The notes under the pieces were generated by a model. That model was not told the origin of the DNA and did not search any database. It saw only the letters and a program-made list of their open reading frames with translations. Below are positions 63,688 to 64,000 of a DNA stretch of 64,000 bases, one piece after another. Numbering within the stretch: the stretch's first letter is position 1; the number at the start of each line of letters is the position of its first letter. Made by a program: the position numbers and the translations under genes. This DNA is from Centrapalus pauciflorus (lineage: Eukaryota; Streptophyta; Magnoliopsida; Asterales; Asteraceae), in NCBI GenBank assembly GCA_020465985.1, contig JAANYP010007111.1:62001-126000 (forward strand), given 5' to 3'.

Positions 63688-63906
63688 GGGGGCGTGGAAT
63701 TTAAATTCCACTTTTGAAGAAATCTATTTTCCTTGGGTTACTGCCATGTAATTAAATTTAATTCCAAAGATTTTAACAGTTCTAAAACCAAATCCTAGAC
63801 TTTATTTTCATCATCCTCCATTTCTATTCCGACAGATTTCATTTCTACAAGAATTTTATGATAGATTCCATTCCAGAAATAAACATTCTGCGAAACAAAC
63901 GCCGCC
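63688..63906. mobile_element. Tourist-like (PIF/Harbinger) MITE, TSD TAA
   Basis: 219 bp. The left end reads GGGGGCGTGG and the right end, read inward, GGCGGCGTTTGTTTCGCAG. The flanks are TAA at 63685-63687 and 63907-63909. The TIRs match over only about eight bases, so the left end is diverged or misplaced. Confidence 0.5.
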
Positions 63907-64000
63907 TAAAGATTATAATGATTGCAACAATTCTATATAACTAAAATTATAGTAAACTCAAAACTATAAAAACTACAAATAAAGATAATTTATTTGAATG

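Overview
The window is plant nuclear DNA, most likely from a eudicot with a repeat-rich genome. The evidence is a spliced AAA-ATPase gene with GT-AG introns and very AT-rich intergenic DNA. There is also a typical plant transposon set: Ty3/gypsy of the Athila type, Ty1/copia, Mutator-like (MULE), hAT, PIF/Harbinger-like and Helitron elements. I could not identify the species. I saw no bacterial operons, rRNA, convincing tRNA gene or CRISPR array.

Layout, left to right. (1) 1-5474: the 5' part of a Helitron on the minus strand, with a decayed Rep coding region that runs off the left edge and a candidate 5' terminus near 5474. (2) 5530-7560: non-coding LTR-like DNA. (3) 7560-26360: Athila-type gypsy material, all on the minus strand: pol (26360 to 18160), env-like ORF (13581 to 12099), an LTR with tRNA-Asp-type primer site (about 10130 to 8933), then gag (8666 to 7560). 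This order fits two elements sharing one LTR. The block is interrupted by a solo LTR (15400-17613, TSD ACACC), a PIF/Harbinger-like element (19813-21190, TSD TTA) and a coding hAT element (21198-24301, TSD CTTACTCG). (4) 26380-28390: copia gag debris and a leader rich in GAAGTTCGGA motifs. (5) 28810-33803: a complete MULE with 110-bp TIRs, a broken MuDR-type transposase and an antisense GRF zinc-finger ORF. (6) 34912-36018: an isolated copia-like LTR. (7) 36218-41280: a dead copia element with very short LTRs and TSD ACTTC. (8) 42090-42552: a small MULE-derived MITE. (9) 42856-49121: a non-coding 6.3-kb MULE carrying two solo LTRs of related sequence in head-on orientation, 31 bp apart.

(10) 50422-56620 is the only intact host gene: a ten-exon CDC48C/NVL-type AAA-ATPase of 833 residues. 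It is predicted to act in nucleolar ribosome assembly or related unfolding of protein complexes. (11) 58111-63576: a Tork/TNT1-like copia element on the minus strand (TSD AAAAT) with several in-frame stops and frameshifts. (12) 63688-63906: a Tourist-like MITE.

The elements do not form a pathway; what can be read is their nesting history. Two boundaries are sharp enough to order events: solo LTRs inside the MULE, and a hAT plus Harbinger-like element inside Athila pol. Many stops in the copia elements are CAG to TAG, TGG to TGA/TAG or CGA to TGA, the pattern expected from deamination of methylated cytosine. I found no clear new biological system. The most unusual items are the MULE with its antisense GRF-finger ORF, a duplicated branch point plus 3' splice site in that MULE's transposase intron, the inverted solo-LTR pair, and the palindromic CCGAATTCGG/GAAGTTCGGA arrays in unrelated elements.
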